Positions 11,501-22,591 of a DNA stretch of 64,000 bases are shown here, piece by piece. Numbering within the stretch: position 1 is the stretch's first letter; every line of letters starts with the position of its first letter. The notes under the pieces were generated by a model. That model did no database searches and was not told the DNA's origin. It worked only from the letters and a program-made list of their open reading frames with translations. Source of the DNA: Posidonia oceanica. Taxonomy: Eukaryota; Streptophyta; Magnoliopsida; Alismatales; Posidoniaceae. The translations under genes were made by a program, and so were the position numbers. The DNA lies in NCBI GenBank assembly GCA_037176725.1, contig JAZBRS010000026.1:150423501-150487500 (forward strand), given 5' to 3'.

Positions 11501-11850
11501 CCAGGATTGCTTCCTTGGCATTACGTGCCCGACATCGCATGCACCACCCCAACATCTCATACACAGCATCTGCATCGCCTTTGCTTAAAGCAAAGCTCAA
11601 AGAATGGCACCCCCACGCTAGAGCCATACACCGCTCAACGCACAGCACTGTCACCTAGAGTCGGGCGGCTCAGTGACCCGCATCATCGTCTGGATTTCCC
11701 CGTATTGCCCAGCAACCCTCAGCATTGTATTACTCACATCAACATCACACACGCATGCATCGCCCATGTTCCCCCAGCAGAGTACAGCGCAATGAGCATT
11801 AACGTAAGCATCGTATCAGCATCGCACACTAGCATTTGCATTATCATTTG

Positions 11851-12003
11851 CATTGCGGCAATGAATCATGATTTTCGGTGTATCCGCTGAATAAGCGACT
11901 AACGCCAATAGCAACACTGGCCTCCCACTAGTGTTAGGAGGGGTGTCTTGTCAACCCTAAGCCACGGTCTCACTACGCTTGACCTCGCTCAGGGAGGGGT
12001 ATC
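11851..12003 (+). promoter_or_regulatory. E1 conserved 3' tail and polypurine tract
   Basis: ATTGCGGCAA, GATTTTCGGTG, ATCCGCTGAATAAG, ACGCCAATAGCAA and GGTGTCTTGTCAACC recur in the same order at 48616-48767 of E2, directly before its 3' LTR. The tract AGGGAGGGGTATC abuts the TG of the 3' LTR at 12004, as expected for plus-strand priming. Sequence from 11500 to 11850 holds nothing I recognise. Confidence 0.75.
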
Positions 12004-12177
12004 TGTACACACCCCAATTTGATGCCCAGTCGGCGAATTTCATCCCGAGGAGCGTGCTCGAAAGCAGCGAACCCCACCTTTGACCTAAACCTAGCCCAAC
12101 ACCCCAGAACAACCCAAAACCCTCAAAATTAACCCAACACCACCCAAAAATACCCAAGCCCAATTCACAACATAAAC
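12004..12177 (+). mobile_element. E1 3' LTR, first part
   Basis: Begins TGTACACACCCC right after the polypurine tract. Element N interrupts it after CATAAAC at 12177, and it resumes at 19030. Its start resembles those of E2 (TGTTGACACCCC) and E3 (TGTAGACACCCC). Confidence 0.85.
12173..12177. repeat. Target-site duplication TAAAC, left copy of element N
   Basis: TAAAC precedes TGATTA here and follows ACATCA at 19030-19034. The E1 LTR continues smoothly across the two copies. Confidence 0.85.
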
Positions 12178-13446
12178 TGATTAACAAATTATTCTTACAT
12201 ATTTTATGCCCATATTTATCTCTTTTGTTCATAAATAATATTACTCGAGGTATTTTGTGCAATTTGTGCAGGAACTTTGGACCTGAAGAGAAAAGAGGAA
12301 AAAGAGGAAAAATGATAAAAGACAAAAAGAAATGCAAATCCAAGGATAAAAGAAATGGAAATTCGTGCAAGCTATCAAATATATCTTTTCCACGTGTGTG
12401 AACACGATGAGTAAGATAAGATAACAGAAGCAACAAAGTTGGAGAAAATTCAGGAACAGGTGGCGCCCCCCAGGCGCCCAAAAGCACATCTGGCGCCCCC
12501 AGGCGTCCAGAGAAGATTTGTTTGACTCCGTCTTTGGCAATCACAGAAATATTTTAGAAATATCTTGTAATTGAAATTCAGTTTCCTCATTTATAGCCGG
12601 ATTTGTTTATGTGACGGCCAAGCCTTGTAAACCTATAAAAGGGACTCATTGTGTAAACCCTAAGGGATCCGAAATCTTCAACATTAGGCTTAAGTTTTCT
12701 TCCTCCATTGTTTAGAGTTCTTCAAGCTTAGTTTCTGTAATCAATGTATTTTTATCAATAGAAGTTCATTTTCTTTCTATTAATTATGTCTTGTTCTTCT
12801 CTTTCCCTTTCTTTTAGTTTTATGTTTTCCATTATCATGTGTGGCTAAGTTCTTAGATCTAGGGCTTAGATGAAGTTTATGTATGTTCATATGTTGTGAT
12901 TGGTTTCTCTTTATCTTCTCATGCTTAAATGCTATGATTATGTAGACTGGATGTATATGACATGGATCATTCAATATTCGATAAACTTTGACAGATTAAT
13001 ATTGATAATATCTTTTTAGTCTATGCTTAGGGAAGAATACTTAGGGGTTGTGTATATAATCGCAGATCTATCGTATATCATTTGATTTAGTTTATTTTGT
13101 GTGATTTTATTTTAGGACTTGATAATCTATGGTACTTTGCATATAGGTTATGCTTGTTAGGATAAAAACTATTGAGTAAACTATTTAGATCATGAAGAGA
13201 GACAAGAGTGGATTCAATCATGCATATTGGATTTTACATAAATGGATTCAAAGCCCTAGGTTTGTTTTAATTAGTTTGATTACATCTTCTATTTGTAGTT
13301 CTTAATCATCATCAATCTAAACTTCCCTTTCAATAGTTGATAATAAGTCTTTGTTTTTAAACATTATTCTCTATGGGATCGACATGTATTTTGCGTACAT
13401 ACTACATAGTACACCGTGCACTTGCGGTTAATTAAAATTTACATCA
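12178..13446 (+). mobile_element. Element N 5' LTR
   Basis: 1269 bp, TGATTAAC to TTACATCA. It contains a TATA box at 12634-12640, a pair of GGCGCC-rich inverted words at 12460-12510, and a T-rich 3' half. The other copy is 17761-19029. Confidence 0.92.
12634..12640 (+). promoter_or_regulatory. TATA box of the element N LTR
   Basis: TATAAAA lies in CCTATAAAAGGGACTC, preceded by a GC-containing stretch; the 3' LTR copy is at 18217-18223. Transcription would begin about 30 bp downstream, near 12670. This is the clearest core promoter in the window. Confidence 0.65.
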
Positions 13447-13452
13447 AGTTTT

Positions 13453-13470
13453 TGGCACCGTTGCCAAGGA
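13453..13470 (+). promoter_or_regulatory. Element N primer-binding site, tRNA-Asp-like
   Basis: TGGCACCGTTGCCAAGGA begins six bases after the LTR end. Athila elements typically carry TGGCGCCGTTGCCGGGGA, complementary to tRNA-Asp. This copy differs at three positions. Confidence 0.8.
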
Positions 13471-13785
13471 ATAGTGTTTCATAACATAGATTTATTGTCG
13501 GTTATTTCTTCTTTTCTTTTTTTTTCTTTTTCCGTTTTTATTTAAAAGAATAATAAATAAATAAAAATTTCGTTATTTTAATCATTCTTTTCATTTTTAT
13601 CTAAAAAAAATTGAAAAAAGAAGAAGATACTTTTTGATTTGGGGTTGAAGTATATAAAACAGGGATTAGAGGAGTGAAAAAAGAAGAAGTCCAAGTAAGT
13701 TCTTTATTTCTCAAAATTTTTGATAATTTTTCCTGAATTTTTCAAGATTATCTCAATTATTATCTGAGTCATATATTTTGTTGGA

Positions 13786-14250
13786 TTTTTCTTGATCTCA
13801 AAAGTAAAAAGAAGAAGAGATGTTTAAAGTTGAACTTAAATTCAAAAATTCATGATAAGATAGAAACCTACTTTCTAGGACATGCATCATATCTTATGCA
13901 TCTAGATATAGACTTTCTATTTTTGAAATTTAAATTTCATCATATCTTATTGGATTTTTCTTAAAAGAGATATTTAAAGTTGAACTTAAATTCAAAATTT
14001 CATGATAAGATAGAAACCTACTTTCTAGGACATACATCATATCTTGTGTATCTAGATATAGACTTTCTATTTTTGAAATTTAAATTTCATCATATCTTGT
14101 TGGATTTTTCTTGATCTCAAAAGAGATATTTAAAGTTGAACTTAAATTCAAAAATTCATAATAAGATAGAAACCTACTTTCTAGGACATGTATAATATCT
14201 TGTGCATCTAGATATAGATTTTCTATTTTTGAAATTTAAATTTTATTGTT
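13786..14250 (+). repeat. Triple tandem repeat of about 150 bp in element N
   Basis: TTTAAAGTTGAACTTAAATTC recurs near 13823, 13973 and 14129, each time followed by GATAAGATAGAAACCTACTTT and AGACTTTCTATTTTTGAAAT-like phrases. Units are 150-156 bp and very similar, so the triplication is fairly recent. It is AT-rich and noncoding. Confidence 0.88.
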
Positions 14251-15051
14251 GGAGATTGCTTGAGGAAAGGTAGGTGCTTTTATTTTAATTTCTTGCATAT
14301 TAAAGCACGTAGTTTGTAGGAGAGAACAACTTGTTTGTGCATCATTGATTGAATATCATATATCAAAGTACCTAAGGACATAACCCATAGCACAATATAA
14401 GGTGGGGATTTCATCACCCTTCCTTAGCCCAAAAACAACAATATCAAGCATAAAGCATTGACCCAAGCCTAAATTAAAATCAAATAGACATTGGCCCCTA
14501 GGATTCAAGCTCAATAGGACAAGGGAGCTTAAGGGTGAATCAAATTTAAAATTCTTTTCCTACTTGCTGTCTAGAAAAGTGGTTCACAAGGTTACACCTT
14601 AAAAGGCAAGTGGTTATTTAATTAGGTCCGTGCTCAAGCACGGGGAGCCTCCCACTTTCCTCCACTAATCTGGCCAATTGGGTTAGAGAATTTTGATTTG
14701 AGAATCTCGAATGTTAACTTGGAAGTTAGGAGCTGTCTAGTTGTTTTTAGGTCAATCTTATTTCTAGGGTTTCTTTGATTTGTGTGCTAGACTAGGTTTC
14801 TTCAATTTGTGTGCTAGACTAGGTTTCTTCATCTCTCCTATTTATAGAATCAGGATTTCACTTCTCATCTCCTAGAATCTTCTCAGCTTCTTTAGGATTT
14901 CATCATCTCTAAGCTATGTCAGTCGGTTACACTAATTTGGGTTAGAAATTTCACTTTCAAATTCAAACCCAACAATTTAAAAATGACTGAAGAATTAAAA
15001 TACTCCTCCTAAACCCTAAGAAGTAGATATTCATTTGTTGGAGGATATTCA
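14251..15051 (+). other. Element N noncoding stretch before the ORFs
   Basis: AT-rich sequence without a long frame. A short direct duplication (CTAGACTAGGTTTCTTCA, TTTGTGTG) lies near 14775-14830. Nothing else is recognised. Confidence 0.5.
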
Positions 15052-15543
15052 ATGAACCAAGTTGGTTATGGATTTAAACAATTCAATTATGTGGCCCAAA
15101 GACCTTGGAATGAATCAAGTGACCCTTATGTCTCAAATTACAATTTAAATTGGGATCAACCTGATTTCCTATGGGACCAAAGATCATATGGTGGAGGATC
15201 TAGCTTCAATGAAGTCCAATCTCATTGCTTTGAACCTTATCCATATTCAGATCCGCAATACTACTCAACCTTTCCTCCTCTAGATTGGCAACAAGAAGAT
15301 GAAATTAGGTTAACAAGTCTAGAAAAGAGCATAGAAGAGCTAGTGGAAGCAAATAGACAGACCTCTACTGCCAACACTCATGCAACAAGTCTAGAAAAGA
15401 GGATAGAAGAGCTAGTGGAAGCAAATAGACAGACCTCTATCAACATAACTGCCAACACTCATGTCATAGCTCGTGTAGAAACGCAGTTAGGTCAACTAAT
15501 CAATGATATAATGGAAAGAGAGGAATGGAACTTTCTTGCTTAA
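15052..15543 (+). CDS. Element N ORF 1: gag-like remnant with duplicated coiled-coil segment
   Basis: 163 codons from ATG to TAA. The first 85 residues are rich in Tyr, Asn, Pro and Trp. Residues of about 88-140 hold two near-identical copies of TSLEKSIEELVEANRQTS, a heptad-like pattern, followed by ARVETQLGQL, which resembles the RLETQVGQL segment common in Athila gag proteins. No zinc knuckle or capsid domain is seen. Whether a protein is made is unknown. ORF 2 follows 39 nt later in a different frame. Confidence 0.55.
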   Translation: MNQVGYGFKQFNYVAQRPWNESSDPYVSNYNLNWDQPDFLWDQRSYGGGSSFNEVQSHCFEPYPYSDPQYYSTFPPLDWQQEDEIRLTSLEKSIEELVEANRQTSTANTHATSLEKRIEELVEANRQTSINITANTHVIARVETQLGQLINDIMEREEWNFLA

Positions 15544-15582
15544 CATGGGAACTCCCTTGATCAACCCTGTATTGTCCAAATA

Positions 15583-16086
15583 ATGCCTGAAGTAGAAACC
15601 CAAGCCCAAGTAGATGAGCCCACTAAAGAACCAGTTGGCCAAGTAGAGCAATTCATTGCAGAGGTTTCCCTTTCAAGTGATTCTATTGCGAAAAAACCTC
15701 AACCAGATGAGACATCCGAGGCTAACATAATTGAAGATTTCCCAGAAAAAGAAGACCTAATAGAGGAGGAAATTGAATTTGATCTAGGCAACTTTGACAA
15801 AAGTTTTGAGGAGATATTCAAAGATGAATTAATGTTTGTTGAAGAAGCTAATGAGTTAACCCAATGTAGGACCCATAAGTCCAACAAGTGGTATAACCCT
15901 CCTCCAGAGCCTATCATGCCTGAGCCCTCATCATTACCATCTACTATAGGCACATTAGAGCTTTGTGTCAAGCCATATCATTCAGCTCTAGTCGATTATG
16001 AATTCAAGCCCTCATTCCATATTCAATTAAATTACATGGGCTTATCTGATCTAATTTTAGCACTGTGGGAAATTAATGAAGCCTGA
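15583..16086 (+). CDS. Element N ORF 2: acidic protein of unknown function
   Basis: 167 codons from ATG to TGA. The first 100 residues are strongly acidic (EEEIEFDLGNFDKSFEEIF). The rest contains a Pro-rich stretch (YNPPPEPIMPEPSS) and TLELCVKPYH. I do not recognise a catalytic motif. Its place after the gag-like ORF and lack of Asp-protease residues suggest a leftover gag-pol linker of an Athila element. It could be continuous with ORF 1 in an ancestor. Confidence 0.45.
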   Translation: MPEVETQAQVDEPTKEPVGQVEQFIAEVSLSSDSIAKKPQPDETSEANIIEDFPEKEDLIEEEIEFDLGNFDKSFEEIFKDELMFVEEANELTQCRTHKSNKWYNPPPEPIMPEPSSLPSTIGTLELCVKPYHSALVDYEFKPSFHIQLNYMGLSDLILALWEINEA

Positions 16087-16379
16087 TTGAGAGAAGTCCA
16101 ATGGTGGCTTGAACAGGCCGAAAAAGAAATTGCAAAAGTCCGACCGCCTCCTTGGCCAGATTGAGATTGTGCCCTAGAGATTGATGAGGTCTTGAATTTT
16201 CATGCACCTCAATTGTGAATATGTATAAAATGTACAGAACTTTTCTTTTCTTAGTAGTAGAAGCACTCCATCCCGAATCAGGTATCATTATTCTAATTTT
16301 AATTGTTTTTCATTGATCATATCAATTGTTGCATACATTGAGGACAATGCATGGTTTAGGTATGGGGGGAGTCTTCTTT

Positions 16380-16740
16380 GCGTCTTTTTCATTTTCTTTA
16401 GTTAGAGTTTTTTGTATAACATTTCAAAAAAAAAAATTTAAAAAAACAAAAATAAAACAAAAAAATATAAAATATATTAAAAAAAAAGTTTTCTTAAAGT
16501 TAGAGTTGTATGTACAAAAGTTTTCTTTCATTTTCTTTAGTTAGAGTTTTTTGTGAGACATTTCATTTAAAAAATAAAATATATATATATATATATAAAT
16601 AAATAAATAAATAAAGTTTTCTTAGAGTTAGAGTTGTATGTACAAAAGTTTTCTTTTCATTTTCTTTAGTTAGAATCTTTTGTGTATCTTTTCTCCAAAA
16701 ATTTTAAAAAATATATATATATATAAATAAAAACAAAAAC
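16380..16740 (+). repeat. AT-rich repeat in element N
   Basis: TTTCTTTAGTTAGAGTTTTT or a near copy recurs three times (about 16390, 16530, 16660), each followed by an A-rich run with TA dinucleotides. Between copies lies GTTAGAGTTGTATGTACAAA, twice. Noncoding. Confidence 0.75.
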
Positions 16741-17741
16741 AAATTAGGAATTATCCATAATAATTTAGCTTGCTAGGTGTGGATAAGTAACTTTGAGTTG
16801 GAGTTCAAAGGTAAAACTGATAGAATGGAATCTCTCAAACCCTAGAGTGGAGACAAAATCTAAAAAATAGCATCATTTGGATTATCCTGAGGCACATGTG
16901 TACCTTATCTTGCACTTACACTTTAGTCCTTGACTATAGAGAATAAAGGAAGACCTGAAACACTAGAGCATCAAAAGAGAAAAAGAGAAGAAAAAAAGAG
17001 ATTGCTGGAAAGTCTAACAATCACTAAGTAACTGGGTAACCGTGCCTCAGGAAGCATTGGATATTCACGTAAAAAGGTGTTTGGAGGACAAAAGCATGGA
17101 AAAGAAAATCTTGTCTTTGTGGCCTTGGTTACTTGAGTGATTAAGTCCTTAGAGGTGTCTCAACACCGGGTGTCCTTAAGCCATCTGGTTAGGGAATCAC
17201 CGACCTAAAGCTCGATAAATAGGTAGTCAAGAAAAAGCCTAAGAAAGCAAGAATAAAGTTCTCTAAATTATTCAAATGAGATGAAAAGGTGCTCAGGTTG
17301 GACTTGAAAAATCATTGTTAAGGACTATTTTCACAAAGACAAGGTACATGTGAGTCAAATTTTAAGAAGGATGATGTGAAAGATAGGAAAGAGTCTCCAT
17401 GACATGAGGAGGAGAGAGAGATCTTGACTTGAGGTAGAGCTGGAGAATAAAAACTCAAGGTAGTTTAGAAGCCTCCTAACTTGTTAAAATATTGTGGATA
17501 GTGATAGTGTAAATAACTTTTTTTTTATCTTTCTTTATTTTTTCCTTTTTTTCTGGGATTTTGTGGGTAGATCCGTTGCAAACCCTCATGAGACACCACT
17601 CGTCTACTAGGGCAACCTAGGGATTTAAAGGCTTGTTGCACGTGCTAAGTGCAATTGCGATTTCTACGAAAGTGAGTTAGGATTTTCTTTCTTTATTTGT
17701 TCTTTCTTTTGTTGAGTCAGTTTTGCTCGAGGACTAGCAAA
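16741..17741 (+). other. Element N 3' noncoding region
   Basis: About 1 kb of AT-rich sequence without an open frame or recognised domain, leading into the polypurine tract. Confidence 0.5.
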
Positions 17742-17760
17742 AGGTAGGTATGGGGGTATT
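17742..17760 (+). promoter_or_regulatory. Element N polypurine tract
   Basis: AGGTAGGTATGGGGGTATT abuts the TG of the 3' LTR and follows GCTCGAGGACTAGCAAA, a conserved phrase before the 3' LTR in Athila-type elements. The minus-strand remnant has the same arrangement at 23599-23630. Confidence 0.8.
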
Positions 17761-19029
17761 TGATTAGCACATTATTCTTATATATTTTATGCCTATATTT
17801 ATCTCTTTTGTTCATAAATAATATTACTCGAGGTATTTTGTGCAAGTTGTGCAGGAACTTTGGACTTGAAGAGAAAAGAGGAAAAAGAGGGAAAATGATA
17901 AAAGACAAAAAGAAATACAAATCCAAGGATAAAAGAAATGGAAATTCGTGCAAGCTATCAAATATATCTTTTCCACGTGTGTGAACACGATGAGTAAGAT
18001 AAGATAACAGAAGCAACAAAGTTGGAGAAAATTCAGAAACAGGTGGCGCCCCCCAGGCGCCCAAAAGCACATCTGGCGCCCCCAGGCTTCCAGAGAAGAT
18101 TTGTTTGACTCCGTCTTTGGCAATCACAGAAATATTTTAGAAATATCTTGTAATTGAAATTCAGTTTCCTCATTTATAGCCGGATTTGTTTATGTGACGG
18201 CCAAGCCTTGTAAACCTATAAAAGGGACTCATTGTGTAAACCCTAAGGGATCCGAAATCTTCAACATTAGGCTTAAGTTTTCTTCCTCCATTGTTTAGAG
18301 TTCTTCAAGCTTAGTTTCTGTAATCAATGTATTTTTATCAATAGAAGTTCATTTTCTTTCTATTAATTATGTCTTGTTCTTCTCTTTCCCTTTCTTTTAG
18401 TTTTATGTTTTCCATTATCATGTGTGGCTAAGTTCTTAGATCTAGGGCTTAGATGAAGTTTATATATGTTCATATGTTGTGATTGGTTTCTCTTTATCTT
18501 CTCATGCTTAAATGCTATGATTATGTAGACTGGATGTATATGACATGGATCATTCAATATTCGATAAACTTTGACAGATTAATATTGATAATATCTTTTT
18601 AGTCTATGCTTAGGGAAGAATACTTGGGGGTTGTGTATATAATCGCAGATCTATCGTATATCATTTGATTTAGTTTATTTTGTGTGATTTTATCTTAGGA
18701 CTTGATAATCTATGGTACTTTGCATATAGGTTATGCTTGTTAGGATAAAAACTATTGAGTAAACTATTTAGATCATGAAGAGAGACAAGAGTGGATTTAA
18801 TCATGCATATTGGATTTTACATAAATGGATTCAAAGCCCTAGGTTTGTTTTAATTAGTTTGATTACATCTTCTATTTGTAGTTCTTAATCATCATCAATC
18901 TAAACCCCCCTTTCAATAGTTGATAATAAGTCTTTGTTTTTAAACATTATTCTCTGTGGGATCGACCCGTATTTTGCATACGTACTACATAGTACACCGT
19001 GCACTTGCAGTTAATTAAAATTTACATCA
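17761..19029 (+). mobile_element. Element N 3' LTR
   Basis: 1269 bp, the same length as the 5' LTR, TGATTAGC to TTACATCA. Differences from the 5' LTR cluster in the first 40 bp and the last 100 bp. TATA box at 18217-18223. Confidence 0.92.
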
Positions 19030-21444
19030 TAAACCAAAGCCCAATAGTAGCCCAAAACCCTGTCTAGCTCTGTCGCCTTTCCCAGTGGCGACTAGGCTGT
19101 CGCCTTTCCCAACGACGACAGGCGTTGTCGCCATGATGACCGGTAACTCGGGACCTATTCGAACTACCGCGTGCACCCTGCCATCACCGTCTCCACTGAC
19201 CCCTGTCAGCCTCTCACCGTCCTCTCCACCACTTACTACACTTACTCGTCGTCCCCTCCGAAGGACTTTCGCGGCCTCTGCCACGCCTGCAACACTAACA
19301 CCCCATCCATTCCGCCAGACGACGACCTCTGCCACCTAACAACCTTGCCGAACAAAACTGGCAACCCATTAGCATTCCCAACAGGAACACACACAAGTCA
19401 CAGCGCCACCGACCTCTAGAGCAAGCGAAAACCATCCCTTGTGCGAGAGCAAACCTTCCCCGAGCGTCCCGTGCCTTTGAGAGTCCCTCCCTCTCACCGC
19501 CTTCTGCTTCTGTCGCCATTTGACCTCGCCGGCATTGGAGAAGACAACCGCTTCCACTCAGGTAACCTCTCCCCTCTTCATTTGATTTTGTTTCTAGAAG
19601 AGAGTGGATCATTTTCATGTGTTTTCCCGCATTTTTAGCATTCATTTTCACCGTTTTCATCTTCTTCTTCCCCAGCTCCGGCGACGTCCGCCGCCTGTGC
19701 GACACCGTATAGCCCTTGAGCATGCGGTGTGGACTGTCCCCGAGCTCGCCCACACCCCACCTTGCATGCCGAACCTTCCCTGAACCTCCTCCGTGCTCCA
19801 GGGAAGCCCACGAGCTCACCGCCGTCGAAATGGCCGGCGACGTTCGTAGACTCCAGCGCGATGAGGGAGCCTCTGGAGAAGTTCGGACCCCCAGCTTTTT
19901 TATCCCATTATCTTCATAGCACAACCACCTTTCTTCCCCACTACTCACCGACATTCCAGACATCCCTCAGTGTGCTCTCGGCCTCCCTCGTGGCCGGACA
20001 GTACGCGTCGCCGGCCGTCGACTGCGAGAAGGTGGTGGGAAGTACTCGGTCACTCATTTTTAGTCCCGATCGTTTCCTCAGCTACGCCTCAACTCCTCCT
20101 AGCTTCCAGTGAGTCACGCGTAGGCTCTGAAGCTCCCCAGCCCTTTCCATGGTCGTCGGAGTCCACGGCCACTGGCGAGGAAACCCATTAGGTGGGTGGA
20201 GCGATCCGGTTGCTCGTTTTTTTTTTGATTGCATGCATGTGTTCCTGGGAATGCCGTCGAGCTTCCATGATCATCAGTTTGATTTTAGGCATTGCCAGCA
20301 GCACACAATTTGGCATTGAGCTTTGGCCAGTGGACTGCCAGTCGCGTCGCCAGTTGCAGCAGTGACTCGACTATGTTTTTAATAGTCCCCGGGCTGGACT
20401 TTGTGCTGGTGTATCACGTGACCCAAGCATCCATTTTCGATTTTGATTTCATGAATGGATTCCTTGATATGCTGTCTATCTATGTGAGTGTTTATTTGCA
20501 AGTTTTATGGCCGTTTGCATGGTTTGGTCAGTTGGCAAAGTTCGCTGTCTGGCTTGCCTGTAGCAGCCTTGGCCACCAGTCAGAGCGGCGACTTGCACCG
20601 TCTTTGCGCATAGCAGCGACGTGCACTATCGCTGTGGTGACCGACGACTCAGGTCATGTTCCAGACAGTGAACAGAGCCCTTTGTTGCTACTTTTCTCGT
20701 GACTCGTATCATTTTGGTTTTGTTTCCCTGCTTTGATTATCATTGCATAATGGCGTTTTAACTTACATTAGTCGTTCTTGCATGTTTTTAATTAAGCTTA
20801 GCCTATTTTATTAACACCTTTTGCATGCCGCCTCCTCGCATTGCTTGGTTTTTCTCTGACGTTTTGATTTCTCGCCTACATTCATTAGGGCGATGATGCT
20901 TACTGTCTGGAGTTCTTATGAACCGAGGCACACCCGATTCAAAACACTGACAGCGCTGTTGAGCACATAGACCGCATGTTTTGTTTCCCATCATGCATCT
21001 TGACATTTTAAGCATTCATGACATTTAGCCATTCAAAGCATGTTTAAAGCATTCATAGCATGGCATCCCTCGCCCACGGGCGTACAATTAAAGGCAAGCA
21101 CTTGCTGACATTCCTGCATATGTGTGAGAACAGCCTAGAAAGACTGATTCTAGGTGTATCAGGGATGCCTAACACCTTCCCCATGTGTAACAAGAGTCCT
21201 TACCCTTTCTCTTGGCCTGTAATGACCATTATGCCCTTATCCTAGGCACGAGTCATATTTTTGCATAACATTGCACACATTTACATGTTTTTTATGCTTT
21301 GTTTGATTTTCCTCATCTTCCGATTTAATAGACTAGGTGGCGACTCCGTTTTTACTTTATCCTTTGTTTTCTCTACCGCTCATCGTGACCTCTCTCTTTC
21401 ACCCATGCTAGGCATGTTCGGTGCAGGGAGTTGGGATCACAACA
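19030..21444 (+). mobile_element. E1 3' LTR, second part
   Basis: Resumes after element N with the TAAAC duplication and ends GGATCACAACA at 21444. It supplies the segment missing from the 5' LTR: a GC-rich start with an ATG-free run (19139-19561), then the donor-like and acceptor-like signals at 19562-19675. From 19378 it parallels 2409-4459. The conserved 3' domain is present (hairpin near 20918-20942, primer-like GGTGGCGACTCC at 21337-21348). Confidence 0.88.
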
Positions 21445-21449
21445 GATGC
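21445..21449. repeat. Presumed right target-site duplication of E1 (GATGC)
   Basis: The five bases after the CA end of the E1 3' LTR. The left partner lies outside the window, so it is inferred from position only. Confidence 0.35.
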
Positions 21450-22591
21450 CCAGTTGGCTTTGTTGCTGGTGGTTTGAGTGGCTCAGTGCCATTCGGACGG
21501 TGGAGATCCTTTCTCCGTTGTTCTCAGTTGGGTGTCCTGTTGGGGATGTCCGGCTTGTTTTTCTGTTTGGGTGTCTTGTTGGGGATGCCTGGTTTGCTTT
21601 CTTGGGGTGCCCTATTGAGGATGCCCATTTGTTCTCTTGCTTGTTGGTGGGTTGGATGGCGTAGTGCTGTTCGATCTAGAGAGGTCTGCTCTCTTTTAGT
21701 TTTCTGGGGTTTTACGGCGGAGATGGGGTGAGTCAGTGATGTTGGCTCTCGTCTCGTTGGTTGGCACCGCTGGTCGAGCTACTGGTTGTGATCCCAGGCA
21801 CTTCCTCTGATCTGTGGTTTCCTAGTTCAAGTGAACTATCCTCGGAGATCCAGTAAGGGCATCTCGAAGATAGTGGCACTGTGGATGGGATTGCCAGGAG
21901 GAGGAACAGCTCGTGCTGGTTTGGACCCTGTTGCTGGGAGTTGCTTCGAGTTGGAGCTCGTCTGAGTTTAACTCCCGAGTGGTCCTTACCTTTGGTTGTG
22001 GTTGTTTCACTGGAAACAGTGATTCTTGTGGCTTGGGATTTGGGTGAGTTCCTATTACAGTTACGCAACGCGGTATTTGGTGGTCATCGTTTGTTGGAAA
22101 ACCGCAGAGGGAACTACCTGACCCTTGTGGTTTGTGTTGGCCACAGAGGTGGTGTGCTCTAGATCGGATGGGGTGTCGATCTAGGAAGCAGTTCCTGGAG
22201 GTAAATAGCACCTAGTTTGCTGATTTGTTAGTGCACACTTGATCCGAGAAGAGTTTTGCCGTGCCTCAGTATGCTAGTTTCTCTCGTGCCATGGATTGGA
22301 GGAGATATTTCAGGAGATGAGAGATGCTACTGAGCACGTGTTTTGAAGTTGGAGTTGTTGTTGACCGGGTGGGGCATCAGAGAAACGCAGCGAATGCTGG
22401 TTGGATCTGGTTGCACCTGGTCATCCCAGGCATTTGCGTGTCTGCTAGAGTAGTTTAGGATGCTTCATGACCCTGGAGACACAGAGGTGAGCTTGTGGCT
22501 GGAGATTTTATGTCCTTAAGGGACCTTTTTCCAGGGAATAGTGGGGTTTGGACTCAAGGCGAGCTGAGTTTTTGGCATCACTTAGGGTTTT
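21450..22591. other. Unrecognised sequence between E1 and the Athila remnant
   Basis: GT-rich, moderately GC. It holds three loose copies of TTGGGTGTCCTGTTGGGGATG-like phrases (21525-21630) and no convincing coding frame. It has no primer site, polypurine tract or LTR ends that I can see. It could be old repeat sequence or non-repetitive host DNA. Confidence 0.4.

Larger units (their letters stand above)
12178..19029 (+). mobile_element. N: complete non-autonomous Athila-like element
   Basis: Two LTRs of 1269 bp each (12178-13446, 17761-19029) begin TGATTA and end ACATCA. They flank a 4.3-kb interior with an Athila-type primer site, a triple repeat, two small ORFs and a polypurine tract. TSD TAAAC is on both sides (12173-12177, 19030-19034). 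By eye the LTRs differ at about 20 sites. There is no polymerase or integrase, so it must be mobilised by an autonomous Athila. Confidence 0.9.
2409..21444 (+). mobile_element. E1: gag-only Tat/Ogre-like LTR retrotransposon, interrupted by LTR A and by element N
   Basis: In order: 3' part of the 5' LTR (2409-4459), primer site, leader, broken gag (5605-7693), 4.3 kb of noncoding and tandem-repeat sequence, polypurine tract, and a 3' LTR split by element N (12004-12177 and 19030-21444). The LTR halves after the CCAAC junction are clearly homologous. No protease, reverse transcriptase, RNase H or integrase is readable in any frame, so it would need enzymes in trans. Without nested inserts it would be roughly 12.7 kb with LTRs of about 2.6 kb. 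Confidence 0.85.

Noticed and set aside
22561..22590. Athila-like primer-site phrase AGTTTTTGGCATCAC next to the minus-strand LTR
   Set aside because: It is in plus orientation beside a minus-strand LTR, lacks the CGTTGCC half, and no LTR end precedes it.
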